Source of the DNA: Hirundichthys speculiger | Taxonomy: Eukaryota > Chordata > Actinopteri > Beloniformes > Exocoetidae | Reading direction: 5' to 3' | Length of the DNA: 64,000 nucleotides | NCBI GenBank assembly: GCA_018398805.1 | Contig: JAGFBZ010000946.1 | Span: forward strand, 174,648-238,647 | Part shown: positions 25,020 through 39,191 of the stretch, piece by piece | Layout of the letters: each line of letters starts with the position of its first letter | How positions within the stretch are numbered: the stretch's first letter is position 1 | Made by a program: the position numbers and the translations under genes | Notes under the pieces: generated by a model | Databases searched by the model: none | What the model was told of the DNA's origin: nothing | The model's input: the letters and a program-made list of their open reading frames with translations, nothing else

Positions 25020-27343
25020 ATCCCAGTGAGGCCGTACATTCAAGGATTTTATCAAAAGCGCACCGTCCACGTGTAACTGCTTTTTTATGGGAATTACCGT
25101 CACGGTTCGTGCACATCTGTTGTTTTATGATATATTGGATTAAGGCAAAATTTCCTTTCAGAGATTTTTACTCCCATTATGGCAACAGCCGTGATGAATA
25201 GCAGAGAGGTGGGAGTGCAGCTGGAAGTACGGTATGAGCGAAACATGTCCTTGAGGGTTTTGTGGCTTTTATGCAACTGTTGTGATGCTCCCTGGATTTA
25301 AGTGCAACTTGGGGACAGTGAGGATGAGGACATAAAAGGGAACCAGTCGAGTCTGCAATATCTAGAAGCAGTCGTTGAGCTTTTCAGGAAGATGTCAGGG
25401 CAGGTAAAATGTGTCCAACCGGCCTGATTGCTTGGCCGATATGTGATTAAGATATCATGCTTCGGTTCTGCCATCCCTCGCCCGGACATAAATCCACTGC
25501 CGCACTTAAGCTCGTATTTCAACGTTGGAACGTGGCGTCGTTGCAATGCAGGTAGCTGCGGCAGCGGTCGCCGGAGTGGTCCCCGTTGTGCTGATTTCTG
25601 GTTTCTACCCCTGATGCTTTATTGATTTGTTTTTGACTCTGATAGTCCGGAGAGAGGAGGAGAAAGCAGCAGAAGCAATCAGACCGAGCCTACCTGCTTC
25701 AGAAGGCTTGTCTAATTAGAAAGACGGAGAGAGAGAGAGGGCATCAAATGGACGGAAACCGCAGCCCGGGGAGAGCAGAGAGAGGCGGGAGCCGGCTCCT
25801 CCGAGCGTCCGGGGCGGGGAGACACCCCCCCCTGCTGGGGGAGCACGGCAGCTGCACGGGAATCAGATCAGTGACGGTGCTCTTTGGTGAAAGACGGCTC
25901 ACTTAACGCAGACGAGCTCTCCAGACCGAAAAAAGAGGGAGCTCCTTTAGAAATCAGAAGGAGGCGGAATGACATTTTTTTATTTGAAGTTCAGAGCGCA
26001 GAAATGCAAAGAGGCATTACAAGATCACAGCGGGTTTTCATTAAAATGAAGTAATTTGTTAGGAATTATCCTCTCTTAAGCACGAGCGCTCCTGTCAGCG
26101 GTATCAAAGGTAACTGGCCCGCGTGGCGTGCCGGCTTGTCGTGGAAACAAAGCACATGAAAGCACATTTCTTTAGGCCCTGGAGGCAAAGAGGCGCTGAA
26201 GTCTGATGGCTGTCCTCTACCAACAGAAATAAGAGCAACCTTGAGTCTTCCTCCCCTGCAGTCTCACTCGGCCCTGTGGGAGCAGAGCTGAGCTTTTGGA
26301 GATGACCCCCTTCCCGCCGTTGGCAGGGCCTCCTTAGCGGCGCCGACTCCCCGATTGATCGGCTGTAATCACCTCGTTAGCGGTGATTAGGTGCTTTTTG
26401 GTTTGTCCTAAATGCCTTGATCTCACCGGCTGCTCAGCAGCTCTGAGAACAAAAGCAGATAAGAGCGTGTGGGGATTAAGAGGCTCGCGGTGCGGTGGGG
26501 AGCGAACAGCGATCACCGCGGGGCTGAAATCAAACTCTAGATTGACAGGTTGGGAGTTAAGTGGCACGCAAACCCCAAGCCGTGTCCAGATAAGACAAAG
26601 AGGTGTTTAACCTCTGCAGAGGGCATCGCTTTTCATTAAGCTTGAACGGTGACACTCTGAGCGGGACTGAGCGGAAGCGCACTGCCTTGCAGATTTTTCG
26701 ACTCGACTATCTATATTTATGCCGCGCCCCGTTGGGCCGCGAAAAACACTTTGACCTCCCGCACTTATTGCGGTTTTAAAAGCCACTGGATTAGCGAGAA
26801 CATGAATTTTCATCAGGCTCTCCTTGTTTTTACAAGACTGAAAGGTTGATCTCTTGGATTTAAAAGGGATCCACGATACTGAAACATTAAAGCTGAGGTC
26901 CTCTTCAGCAGATTTTTATAAAAACCTCACATGTAAATGTAATTATGTGGGATTACTATTAGGGTTTAATGCTGTATTGTTTACAGATTAAAAAAAAAAC
27001 TGATCCCTATTAATGATTATTATGGATGTAACCGATGATGCTCTGCAGATTTGAATTCCCGTTTCTGTGAGAAATAACACAATGCCATTAGGTATAGAGA
27101 ATTTAAGAATATATTCATATTTAAAGTCACAAAGTTGACACAACACACCACAGATATGTCTAGATTTATATTAGGATATTCATTCTGATTTTGAAACATT
27201 TTTTGACGCCAAGGAGTGTTTTTATGTTCAAGGTAGGGTAAGCGATTTCTAGATGACGTCACATCTGTTTGTATTGAACAAAACATCAACAAAAAACACA
27301 GAGAGCCTCCTCCTCCCTCCAGTGCTCCCAGAGAAAGGTTTAT
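25020..27343. other. Element-poor intron island
   Basis: From about 25600 to 26900 there are no recognisable transposon ends or microsatellites and the composition is balanced and CpG-containing. It includes compact motifs such as CCCCGATTGATCGGCTGTAA, TGATTAGGTGC and TTTCATTAAGCTTG. This is the longest such island in the intron and the best candidate for conserved regulatory sequence, though conservation cannot be judged from one genome. Confidence 0.35.
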
Positions 27344-28877
<1,534 letters not shown>

Positions 28878-29003
28878 GAGACTTTCTGTGGTGCATTTGT
28901 GGTCTTTAACCATAATTTAACCATAAATCTTTAAATAATTTCCACTCGGGGCTCAATAAAGTATTTCTGATTCTGATTCTGATTTAGGAGTTAGGGTTAG
29001 GGT

Positions 29004-29042
29004 GCATATTTAGGGTTAGGGTAACCCTAACCCTAAATATGC
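29004..29042. repeat. Perfect palindrome of telomere-like repeats
   Basis: GCATATTTAGGGTTAGGG (29004-29021) is followed by TAA and then its exact inverse CCCTAACCCTAAATATGC (29025-29042). This is a head-to-head junction of two TTAGGG tracts. Confidence 0.9.
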
Positions 29043-29100
29043 ACAAATGCATTCAGAAGAGTTTGATGGCACAATGAAATTCAAAGAGTCACATTTAAAG

Positions 29101-29388
29101 CTATTTAACAGTGGTTCCTTGGGTTCCTCCTTTCCATCTAATGGGAGTGACAAGAATCCACAATACTCGAGTGAAAACAACCAACGTTGACCTAACCAGC
29201 GTTGGTCTCTGCTGCTTCTTCAGTACCTCTGATTCACAACTTCCTCCATCAGTTTCATTAGACACAATATTTGCTTTCTTCCAGGAATCCTTGCCCAGCT
29301 CTTGCCATCTTCCATCCCTGCTGTTGACAAAAAACTCCCGTCCCCGTTGTACCTCACAACAGCGTGTCGTTTCACAGCTCTGTGTCAC
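29101..29388 (-). CDS. Unrecognised repeat-borne ORF, 95 codons (copy 2)
   Basis: Has the same core as 24247-24534: FVNSRDGRWQELGKDSWKKA, NIVSNETDGGSCESEVLKKQ, RPTLVRST. The N-terminal 18 residues and the segment after RPTLVRST are in different frames from copy 1, showing small indels. No known domain. Probably repeat sequence that is open by chance or a fragment of an undescribed element protein. Confidence 0.25.
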   Translation of the reverse strand: MTQSCETTRCCEVQRGREFFVNSRDGRWQELGKDSWKKANIVSNETDGGSCESEVLKKQQRPTLVRSTLVVFTRVLWILVTPIRWKGGTQGTTVK

Positions 29389-29474
29389 ACGTCAGCAACA
29401 ACTAAGCTAGCTCACAGAGCGCCTGCAGACGTCACGGTGAAGGTGTAGAACTCTGCTCCTACAGGGTTAACGAC

Positions 29475-29839
29475 TAGGGGTGTGAAAAAAAATCGATTTG
29501 GCAATATATCAGGATTTTCGGCCATCCAATATAATATTGATTTTTTTCAGCTCCTAATATCGATTTTTTAGGAAAATACTCAAATGTGCAAAAACATTAA
29601 TAATAAACAATAAATAGGTTGTTTTGAAGCAAATAGTTTTGACTCAATTTGTCCTCTGAATGATCAATATCATCTGATGAACATACACAGCAACTTGATT
29701 TTTCATCTCTACTTTTAATTTTGATACTAATTGGGTAGAATATCACAATATATCGTGATATAGCAATATCGTGATTGTATCGTGACCCAAGTATCATGAT
29801 ACATATCGTATTGCGAGGTCCTTGCCAGTTCTCACCCCA
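29475..29839 (+). mobile_element. hAT-type element, family A
   Basis: Starts TAGGGGTGTGAAAAAAAATC and ends GCCAGTTCTCACCCCA, where the final CTA has decayed. Same left neighbour as 24618-25019. Confidence 0.8.
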
Positions 29840-30032
29840 TTAAAAACTGAGCTTAAAATGACACAAGCTTCCTTTGTGTTGCTTTGAAGGCAGAGCTGAG
29901 GCACAGCAGAGAGGGAGGGAGAAGAGCCTCCAAGTTGCATCCATTCAAATTGCACACTAAATTCACTTTTATTGAAAACACAGCAAGGAACGGATTTAAT
30001 CCATAGTGTGTCATGAGTCTTCACAGCCTATA

Positions 30033-30744
30033 CAGTGATCCCTCACCAATTTGCGCTTTAAGTTCCGCGGTTTTAGTTATTCGTGGATTTTTCAGAAATT
30101 TATATAATAAAAAGTCAAGAAAAAATTGCGGAAACATCACAGGATGTTGTGCACGTTCTCTCACAGTGAATAAATATTGTGAGCCAGCCTGGCCCCTTTA
30201 AGAAGGTGGCCTTATCGGTAATGATGTGGCCTTATGGGTAATGTAGTGTGTGTGTCGTGGGACGGCAGAATGAAAACGGGGTTAGATGAAAAGTGGAGTG
30301 AGCATCAACAGCAGCCCAGCGTGTACAGATTTACATTCTCTGTTAACTGACAGGAGCCCAACAATACAACCTGTGTGATGTTACAAGTTCCTGCAGTGCC
30401 AGAATAAAGTTCCTGTTCCATGCAGAGAAAACCGGACTTTTTCTTTTGTTGTTGTTAGCGTGTTAGCCGCTAATTACAAGCCAAAAATAGCACAATACCA
30501 GCAGTTTCTTTACTACAGTTCAGAGACCAGAGGTTGTGAAGGTAACAGAAAGACCACAGTTGAGCCTTTGTCTTGTTTCGCTGCAGTGGCTCAATACTTT
30601 TTTGCGGATTTTAAACATATTTTAGACACATTATTTAGGCTCGGGGGGCTCCGGCTCCAGTTTGCGGATTTTGATTTACGGGGGGGGGGGGGGGGGGGGG
30701 GGGGGCACCGGTCCCTATTAATTGCGAAAAATAAGGGATCACTG
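30033..30744 (+). mobile_element. Pogo/Tc1-type non-autonomous element, family K, complete
   Basis: Starts CAGTGATCCCTCACCAATTT and ends GAAAAATAAGGGATCACTG, an inverted pair with TA on each side (30031-30032 and 30745-30746). It is 712 bp with no transposase. A 26-nt G run lies at 30680-30705. Partial copies are at 19558-20164 and 34611-35443. Confidence 0.88.
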
Positions 30745-30776
30745 TATGTGCCTATATAGACGAACAGCGTGAAATA

Positions 30777-31360
30777 TTCAATTCAATTCAATTCAATTCA
30801 ATTTTATTTGTATAGCGTCTGTTACAATGACAATTGTCTCTAGGCGCTTTACAGAGACCCAGAGCATGACCCCCGAGCAAATATCATTAACTAAGATTAT
30901 AATATTAAATCCAATCAGTGATAATGGCAGGTAAAAAACTCCCACGTAGGGAGAAAAAAAAACCTTAATGCCAAACAATGGCAAGGAAAAACTCCACTTT
31001 AAGAGGAAGAAACCTTGAGCAGGACCTGGCTCATATGGGGGGACCCTCCTGCCGAAGGCCAGCCGGGTAGAGAAAGAAAAGAGGGGAGACAGGACAGAGA
31101 GAGGATGGAGGACGGAGAGAAGATGGAGGACAGAAAGAGGAGAGCACACAAATGACTAAATACAATGGCCATATAAACATAAACAGATGGAGGTAGCAGC
31201 ACTGGGATGAGATGGCCAGAGGACCAGGTCGCCGATCACCACGTCAGTCGGCACCCAAACACAAGTGGAGGTGAACCCCGGGATGGACAGAGGATGGAAC
31301 TGCAAGTCAGCATGAAACCCAGGACACTCTGGCCTGCAATATCCAGCTATTGTCGGCATA
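30777..31360 (-). repeat. Non-LTR retroposon 3' end (family Q), reverse copy
   Basis: Begins with ATTCA units (the tail), then TTTTATTTGTATAGCGTCTG, CTCTAGGCGCTTTACAGAGA, AAAACTCCACTTTAAGAGG, GAAACCTTGAGCAGGACC and a purine-rich body. This is the reverse complement of the family at 21195-21570, and longer. The 5' boundary is approximate. Confidence 0.7.
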
Positions 31361-32521
31361 CTTCCGCCATGCAGAGCCCGAAAGCTCCGAAAGCGCTTCA
31401 TATGAAGCCGCCAAATAGTCCTCACAGAGTGGAAAAAGTATTTTTCCCAGCAGCAGGAGTCACAGTTATTTCACAGATAAAATCAAATCCAAGCTGCGAG
31501 GCAGCATCCAATCACAAGACGCCAGTCAGGATGGGTCATCCTCAGGTTTGTAGTCTTTTAGGATATTACTTTGGAATAACTGTAATTAAAAGAAAGTCTA
31601 TGCCCACTAAATAAAACCCACAGACCTGGTTTTATAGTTTTTTTTTTTTAAACTTCCTTTACTTAAACATTCCTCTCAGCAAGCACAGAATCCACTCGCT
31701 GCTGACACGTCAGAACTGAAACATCCTAAAAAGCCCTCAAATTGGCTTAATGGGAGGCGAGAGGCGGAGAAGATACGGGTGGAGGGGAGGGCTGAAGCTG
31801 TTTGAGATGAATCCACCAGAAAATGGATCAGCCAAGGAAAATTTAAGATATATTTCCTTCTCAGCTGCTCGGCTAGAATTGCTTCCAGGGGGAAATCGTG
31901 AAGCCGAGCGGCAGCCAAGAAAACCCCTTCTCCTCCCCTCGTAAAAGAGAGACTGATGCAGACTGTAGCCGGAGCCGACACGTCTCTGAATCGTGCTCTA
32001 TGCAAATGCAGGGGCCTCCGACACCACGAGCGTCCAAGGGTAATATTTGCAGAAGAGATGGCGCGGAGTGGCGGGCCCGACACATTTCACTTCCTGCTCT
32101 CTGCTAATCTAGCCGATTAATCACATCAGCAGACGCGCAGATACAAACGCCGCAATCGTGAGATGAAGGCATGACGGATGAGTGAACAAAGAGGTTCTCC
32201 TGATCTTTATCCTCCTCCGGGTTTAATATTATCTCTTCTCCTGCATCCATTGTTTCAGCTCCGTTCTGCAACCGATTCTGCTCATAATCCTCAGTAATAC
32301 TTTTTTCTCTTTTTCCCATTTTTTCGTGTTTATTTTTACAGATTTATTAGTCCCGTCCTTCTCGTTTCCTGATCTTTTTCCATCTCTACCTGTCAACTCT
32401 CTCACGCGTTTTTAAACGTGCGTTTTGTATGAGTAAAATTAGCAAAGAGACACTTCTTTCAGTTACTTCCAGACATTTGGGCTTGTTGTTTGTAAATTTT
32501 GGTACATCTTATTTACAAGCA
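31361..32521. other. Element-poor intron island
   Basis: From about 31660 to 32340 no transposon ends or microsatellites are seen. ORFs on both strands (for example 31676-32083 reverse) show no domain. Candidate regulatory sequence. Confidence 0.35.
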
Positions 32522-32880
32522 CAGTGGTAGCTCTACTTACGAAATTAATTGGTTCTGGAAGTAGTTTCGTAACCTGAAACTTTCGTAAGTAGAGATGTGT
32601 TTTCCATGTAAGCGAGCTAATCCGTTCCAAGCCAATGTAAGAAATACATGTTAGAACTAGAAAAGCACTCTGAGAGCGCAGACCTCCACCGAGTGCAACA
32701 ATTATCAAAAATTTGAAAGTGATCCAGAATCCAGGATTTCTTCCGGATCACACCCAAAATGAAATCAGTTCTTCCTTTTCACATTTCTGACAACTCCTGA
32801 AAATTTCATCAAAATCCATCCATAACTTTTTGAGTTATCTTGAACACAGACAGAAAAACAGATAAACGCCGGCAACAACA
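32522..32880 (-). mobile_element. Partial TA-flanked MITE with the same internal repeat, cut by a Tc1 element
   Basis: The reverse complement matches 3130-3562: terminus CAGTGGTAGCTCTACTTAC at 32522, then TCGTAACCTGAAACTTTCG, then the internal repeat (GGTGGAGGTCTGCGCTCTC reversed) to about 32880. The second terminus is missing. A Tc1 element starts immediately after, at 32883. Confidence 0.8.
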
Positions 32881-32882
32881 TA

Positions 32883-34010
<1,128 letters not shown>

Positions 34011-34215
34011 GATGTCCGCCGGTTGTCCATCATCACATGTCATGACTGGATGTCACATTTCCAATCTTCTGCAAGGACAAACACACTGTTAGACATTTGC
34101 TACACTTTTATTCCTCACTATAAATTCTTCGTTTTGTTCTTCGTTCCATTGTTATGTACTGAAGTCTACCTCCTCCTCTCTCCAGTTTGATTTCAAGTCA
34201 ACTCTCACATCCAAG

Positions 34216-34610
34216 CAGTGTTGTACCTGAACGCGTTCATTGCACGAAAGTTCACGAACTAGTTCATATTTTTTGCGAGTTCATTTGGGCAGTTGTGAAC
34301 GACGCTCTTTCAAAGTTCACGCACAGTCAAAACCGTTCCAGGTTTCCAGCGAACCCAATTTAAAATCCACCACAAACGAGCCTGATATGTATCTGAGGAA
34401 ATCAATCAAACATGGCAACACGGCTGTCGCTGCTGTCACACTAACAATTACATCATCAAACGTTTAAAACAATCATGAAGGAAGATGAAAGCTGCAGTCG
34501 CCCAGAGCTGGAGGAGTGACCTGACTCCCGGGGGGGATTTAAATATTGAAATGGAGGGGGGAAACATTTGCACCTTAAGGACCAGAGCCCCCGAGCCTCA
34601 ATAATGTGAT
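34216..34610 (+). mobile_element. Partial hAT-type element (family H)
   Basis: Starts CAGTGTTGTACCTGAACGCG, then TTCACGAACTAGTTCATA, and matches the reverse of the right-hand ~430 bp of 39192-40292. It ends near AAGGACCAG, where a family K copy follows. Confidence 0.78.
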
Positions 34611-35443
34611 TGAAATATGTTTAAAAACCGCAAAAAAGTAGCGAGGCACTGCAGCGAAACAAGACAAAGGCTCAACTGTGGTCTTTCTGTTACCTTCACA
34701 GCCTCTGGTCTCTGAACCGTAGTAAACAAACCGCTGCTATTGTGCTATTTTTGGCTCGTAATTAGCGGCTAACACGCTAACAACAACAAAAGAAAAAGTC
34801 CGGTTTTCTCTGCATGGAATGAGCACTTTATTCTGGCACTGCAGGAACTTGTAACATCACACAGGTTGTATTGTTGGGCTCCTGTCGGTTAACAGAGAAT
34901 GTAAATCTATACACGCTGGGCTGCTGTTGATGCTCACTACACTTTTCATCTAACCCCGTTTTCATTCTACCGTCCCACGACACACACACTACATTACCCA
35001 TAAGGCCACACCATTACCCATGATTTCCTTTTGCAGAAAGTTTGCTGAAATTCCATCCTAGGTTTTAATAAAATAATCCAAAGACAAAAATCACAAAAAC
35101 ACCAAAAGGTTAGTAGTTTCATGATAGATTAAACTTAATATGAAAAATTATCGGTATCTGTATCGGTATGCTCACTCCACTTTTCATCTAACCCCGTTTT
35201 TATTCTGCCGTCCCACGACACACACACTACATTACCCATAAGGCCACACCATTACCCATAAGGCTACCTTCTTAAAGGGGCCAGGCTGGCTCACAACATT
35301 TCTTTACTGTGAGAGAACGTGCACAACATTCTGTGATGTTTCCGCAATTTTTTCTTGACTTTTTATTATATTATATATTTCTGAAAAATCCGTGAATAAC
35401 TAAAACCGCGGAATTTAAAGCGCGAATTGGCGAGGGATCACTG
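34611..35443 (-). mobile_element. Pogo/Tc1-type element (family K), rearranged
   Basis: The reverse of 30033-30700, with terminus AGGGATCACTG at 35443 followed by TA. A segment of ~90 bp (CTTTTCATCTAACCCCG ... CATTACCCAT) occurs twice, at 34931-35022 and 35169-35262. The copies are separated by ~146 bp of unrelated sequence. The distal terminus is missing. Confidence 0.75.
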
Positions 35444-36505
35444 TAATCCGATTAATTCCAACTAAGTCCAGATTTAAACTTTATAAAATGAAAATCTATT
35501 AAAATCTGCCCAAATAAGGAACCTGACAGCTCTGAATCTTTACTTTGGCTCCACCCTGAGCAAACAGGAGGTGATGGTAGGTAGGAAAACCCCCATGAAG
35601 TCCAGCGGAGCCGGACTCTGGGCCTCAGCTGGTCTGAGATGGCGGGAAAGCAGCTCCATAAAGACATTAAGCCTGCAAGACACAAAAGATAATAACATTG
35701 ACATAAACACGCAGGGAGAGTTAAGAGATCAAAGTGAAGAGAGAGCCCAGTGCATCATGGGAAATCCCCTAGCAGTCCAGGCCTACAGCAGCATAACTAA
35801 AGAGATCCATCCATCCCTCCATCCCTCCATCCGTGACTGGATAGGTCTGGTCCTTCTGGTGTTCATGCAGAAGTGATGTCATGAATCACCTGGGCCCTTT
35901 CCTCCTTTCATTCTCCTCCTCCTCCTCCTCCCCCTACCGCTCTCCTCATTGCGCCTCCTCCTCAGCGTCCGTCCCGCCTCCCTCCACATTAATCACATGG
36001 CAGGGAGAATAAAGCGGAGCATCTGTAATAGTTTAGCGGCGCCACTGAAGGACGGGCAGAGGTCGGGCTCGCACGGAGGCTAACGCGTGCGGGTGTAACG
36101 ACACCCCGGGTGCGACTCGCCGCGTGCACGTGCCCGTACGTCGCCAGTAATAGATGGCTCCGCACGGATGCAAGGACAGAACGGGGACACGGGCGCGCTA
36201 AAAATGGATCACCGCCCCGTGCCGTAGCGCACGTGCACACGTCTGTCGGTGCACAAGCACGCTCACGCGATTGCTACACACCTCAGCGCACACACCTGAG
36301 GAGGAGCTTCTGCCCTGCGCCTAATTTTGCTCCATTTATCCGTCCCCGTGGCTTCTTTGCGTCGACTGCTGCGGAGGAGGACTCGTCTTTTGCCTGTTCT
36401 CAGATCAGAAAATGTTCCATTTTTAATTTTTTTTTTAATTTTCTGACCAAAACCCACACCAGAAATTCTTTCTGAGAGTCTCCCGCGGAGGCTCGGAGGG
36501 AAAAC
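35444..36505. other. Intron island with a CpG-rich segment
   Basis: 35444-35980 is ordinary intron with a CATCC/CTCC tract at 35807-35831. About 36030-36290 is dense in CpG (many ACG, GCG and CGT words), contrasting with the AT-rich intron around it. Its ORFs are a by-product of that composition. It resembles a small intronic CpG island. Confidence 0.5.
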
Positions 36506-36517
36506 AAGGGTGAATAC

Positions 36518-37513
36518 TAGGGATGTCCCGATCAGGATGTTTTGGCCCTGATCCGATTCCGAGGCATTTGATTTTGAGTGTCTGCCGATCCCGAGTACCG
36601 ATCCGATACTTTCATAACACACTATAAAAAAATGAACAAATACGGAATAAACAGATCCAGGTTGTCTCCCATTTTTATTTTATTTTTTAACACTTGAACA
36701 GTGCACTTCTCTTTGAGGTAGCTTCAACAATTAAGTAATAACAATAGTGCACCAGTATAACAGAACATGTATTAACTAGTAAAAAAATGTTACTAGATTT
36801 TCCTGGCGTTAGCCAGGGTGTCTATCACGCTGTGTTGAGAAAGCTAGCCCTCATGCACGCATAGTTGGCAAGAATGTGCAACACAGCCCACACACCGCAC
36901 CCCCATCTTACTCATAGCTTTCTTCATATTAGCAGCGTTGTCGCACAAAATTACATGGACCCGTTGCTTGTTGATACCCCAGTTGTTTGGCATTTTCTCC
37001 ATAGTCTGTTTGGTGCGCTCTGCTGTGTGGGATCCGCGAAATTCCAGGGCGTAAAACAGAACAAGAGTCGACCCACTGAGCGGTAAGGCTTAAGAGGGAC
37101 ATCGGAGCCACAGACGAACTCCAGACATCTGTGGTGAACGAAATGAAGGGCGTGTCTGATAACAAGACAAGAAGTTTGTCCTTAACCCTCTTTTGAAGTG
37201 CTGCCAGAGCTTATTATGTTAGTGGGTTTCCTGGAACCCCGTTTTGACATGCCGTCTCACTATTTTATAGAGAAAGCTCTCACAATAAAATGTTGTGATC
37301 TTTTCATGCATTATATGCAGGTGAGAGATTTCTACTAGGGTATTATCTGTGATAATAAATAATAAAAAATGAAATATATAGCGGTGATCAAAATAGTGAG
37401 AATGAAATATATATCCGATCCGAGATCGGGATGCAACATCCGATTTCGATCAATTCTGAAACCACGTGATCGGGCCCGATTTCCGATCACGAGATCGGAT
37501 CGGGACAACCCTA
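36518..37513 (-). mobile_element. hAT element (family F) with imperfect 8 bp duplication, nested in a MITE
   Basis: The termini TAGGGATGTCCCGATC and GATCGGGACAACCCTA are inverted partners. The flanks are GTGAATAC and GTGAATTT, matching the target GTGAATTC seen in the uninterrupted MITE at 13126. A transposase fragment remains on the reverse strand. Confidence 0.88.
36929..37165 (-). pseudogene. hAT transposase core fragment
   Basis: Contains LSDTPFISFTTDVWSSS followed by MSLLSLTAQWVD. This is the segment around the first catalytic Asp of ZBED-type hAT transposases (TTDxWTS...YxxxTAHxID). The frame degrades on both sides. It lies within the element at 36518-37513. Confidence 0.72.
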
Positions 37514-37771
37514 GTGAATTTCAATTCCTCCCTTAACCCTCAATCTCAAAAATCCACGCTCCCGTGAAGTGCAAGTGCTGTCCCGATTCTTAGAAAGTGA
37601 AGTTGAGGGACAAGTTTGAGGGCTGTATCGCCCTCAATATTGAAATTCTCCGGTACCACCCTTGGAAATAAGGGCTACCCAGAAGGTATTGCGTATTTAG
37701 ACGTCTTCGAAAAGGATAGCGCCGAAAAAAGCTAGCTACAAATGTACATATTTTTATAGTTAATAAAGATA

Positions 37772-38185
37772 CAGTAATCCCTCACACTCCGCGGTTAATG
37801 GGGGTTGTGTTAATGGTGAAAACCGCGATGTGAATGTACATGTACATGTTCATATACATGTTCGCACATACGCAAAATCTACGGAACGTACACTCACTTT
37901 GACGATCTCTCCTCTGTGCGTGGTTGACGAGAGCAAGAGATGTGAGACGCAGGGACGCGTGTCAGCCAATCAGCGTACAGACAACCGACGGCACAGTAAT
38001 GTCCGTCGTAGCAGCCAATCACAGGCCTCGATTTTCATTCATGGGGCCTCCCGTGTAGGCTCTTGTTGCTTCCTGAGACTCGTTCTTGATGTGATGTGTA
38101 TCGCTTTAGCCTTGCGCGCTTCGTTTGAATTTTTTTCTCGAATTTTTTTTTTTGTACTGAGACCGCGAAGTGTGAGGGATTACTG
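37772..38185. mobile_element. Pogo/Tc1-type MITE nested in the second MITE copy, TA duplication
   Basis: A 414 bp element starting CAGTAATCCCTCACACTCCG and ending GCGAAGTGTGAGGGATTACTG, an inverted pair with TA on both sides (37770-37771 and 38186-38187). The uninterrupted paralogue reads GGATATAAATG at this site, the expected empty target. The ends resemble family K but the interior differs. Confidence 0.92.
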
Positions 38186-38402
38186 TATAAATGTTACGAA
38201 ACTATCTTACTGTCTTCTGTATATATATTTATATTATCTTATTCTTCTTCTTCTTTTTCGTCGATGTCGTTTTCTTCACAGACTGGATGTAGCTTTGGTG
38301 TATGGCCCCCCTCCACAGTCTGAAGACGTAACTGCACTCAAGTCACAAGATAGCCCTTACACTTACTTTGGAGGGCCAAGATTAAGGGCCAAAGACTGAG
38401 GG

Positions 38403-39183
38403 ATAATCCATCTTTTGCTTGAAGTTCTGACCATAAAACAAAGATGACGCTGAGTAATCTGAGGGGTTGTTGAACGTCTGAACACATGCACACTCAGCGC
38501 TCACCAGCTTTTGAGAGTTTGAAAGTCATGTTTAAGGATGCAGATGTGGGTTTTTCAGTATCCCACCACACTTGGGCAAAAAACGCAGCGGAGAGTGCAG
38601 CTCACGCCAATCAGTCCAATTCATTCGTCCTCCTCTGCCCTTAACTGACAGCCACGCTCAGAGTCCAGCTGCTACCGATGACTTGCCAAGCAGAGATATC
38701 AGCTCGGCATCGGTGCTGAGTGCCGTCTCAATGGTGGTGAGCTCATCATTTGTCAAAGCGCCATCTTCTGTGGGTAGATGGCGTGAAAACCTCTCGCTGC
38801 TGCTGCTGTAATTTAACCGCTGTCAGGCCACCTGTCACTCATCCGCTGCAGCTGCAGGTTATAGCCAAAGAACGACAGGAACAAAAATCAATGGGAGGTA
38901 GCGCTATCTTTGATTATTGATGACAATCTGATGTCATCGAGCGGCAACCCTTCCATACGAGCCGTGCTAGTTCGACGTTCCAATTCTATTGTCATTAACT
39001 TTAACATCTAACATGCAAATATACCTGATGTGAAGCTTGTGCTTTTTTTTATTAGTTTCTCTGACTTTGAGGTGAAATTGCTTCTCGCTGTAGAATGAAT
39101 CGACAGACTTGGAAAGTGCCTCACAACCCCTCTTAAACTGCTCCTCGGAGGTAAAAGCTGATCTCTTTCCCCGTCGGCACTGT
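38403..39183. other. Intronic spacer without identified genes
   Basis: Ordinary intron. ORFs on both strands lack recognisable domains. Confidence 0.4.
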
Positions 39184-39191
39184 GTTAGCAC

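Larger units (their letters stand above)
28878..29474 (-). repeat. Unclassified repeat with telomere-like palindrome and conserved ORF (copy 2)
   Basis: Homologous to 24005-24617. A LINE-tail fragment (AATAAAGTATTTCTGATTCT, 28955-28984) lies near its start. It then has the palindrome 29004-29042 built from TTAGGG and CCCTAA units, then the ORF region, and it ends CTACAGGGTTAACGAC. Confidence 0.7.
36506..38402. mobile_element. Second copy of the TTAGGG..AATTCC MITE, broken by two insertions
   Basis: Pieces at 36506-36517, 37514-37771 and 38186-38402 align in order with 13121-13663. For example, CTCCCTTAACCCTCAATCTC and GCCGAAAAAAGCTAGCTACA occur in both. A hAT element (36518-37513) and a pogo-like element (37772-38185) interrupt it. 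Confidence 0.85.

Noticed and set aside
31676..32083. 135-codon reverse ORF
   Set aside because: Several overlapping ORFs on both strands in a balanced-composition island, none with a recognisable motif.
36110..36622. Forward and reverse ORFs of about 120 codons
   Set aside because: Explained by CpG-rich composition with few stop codons; no domain.
37830..38399. 189-codon forward ORF
   Set aside because: It runs across the end of a pogo-like MITE into the surrounding MITE, so it cannot be an original gene.
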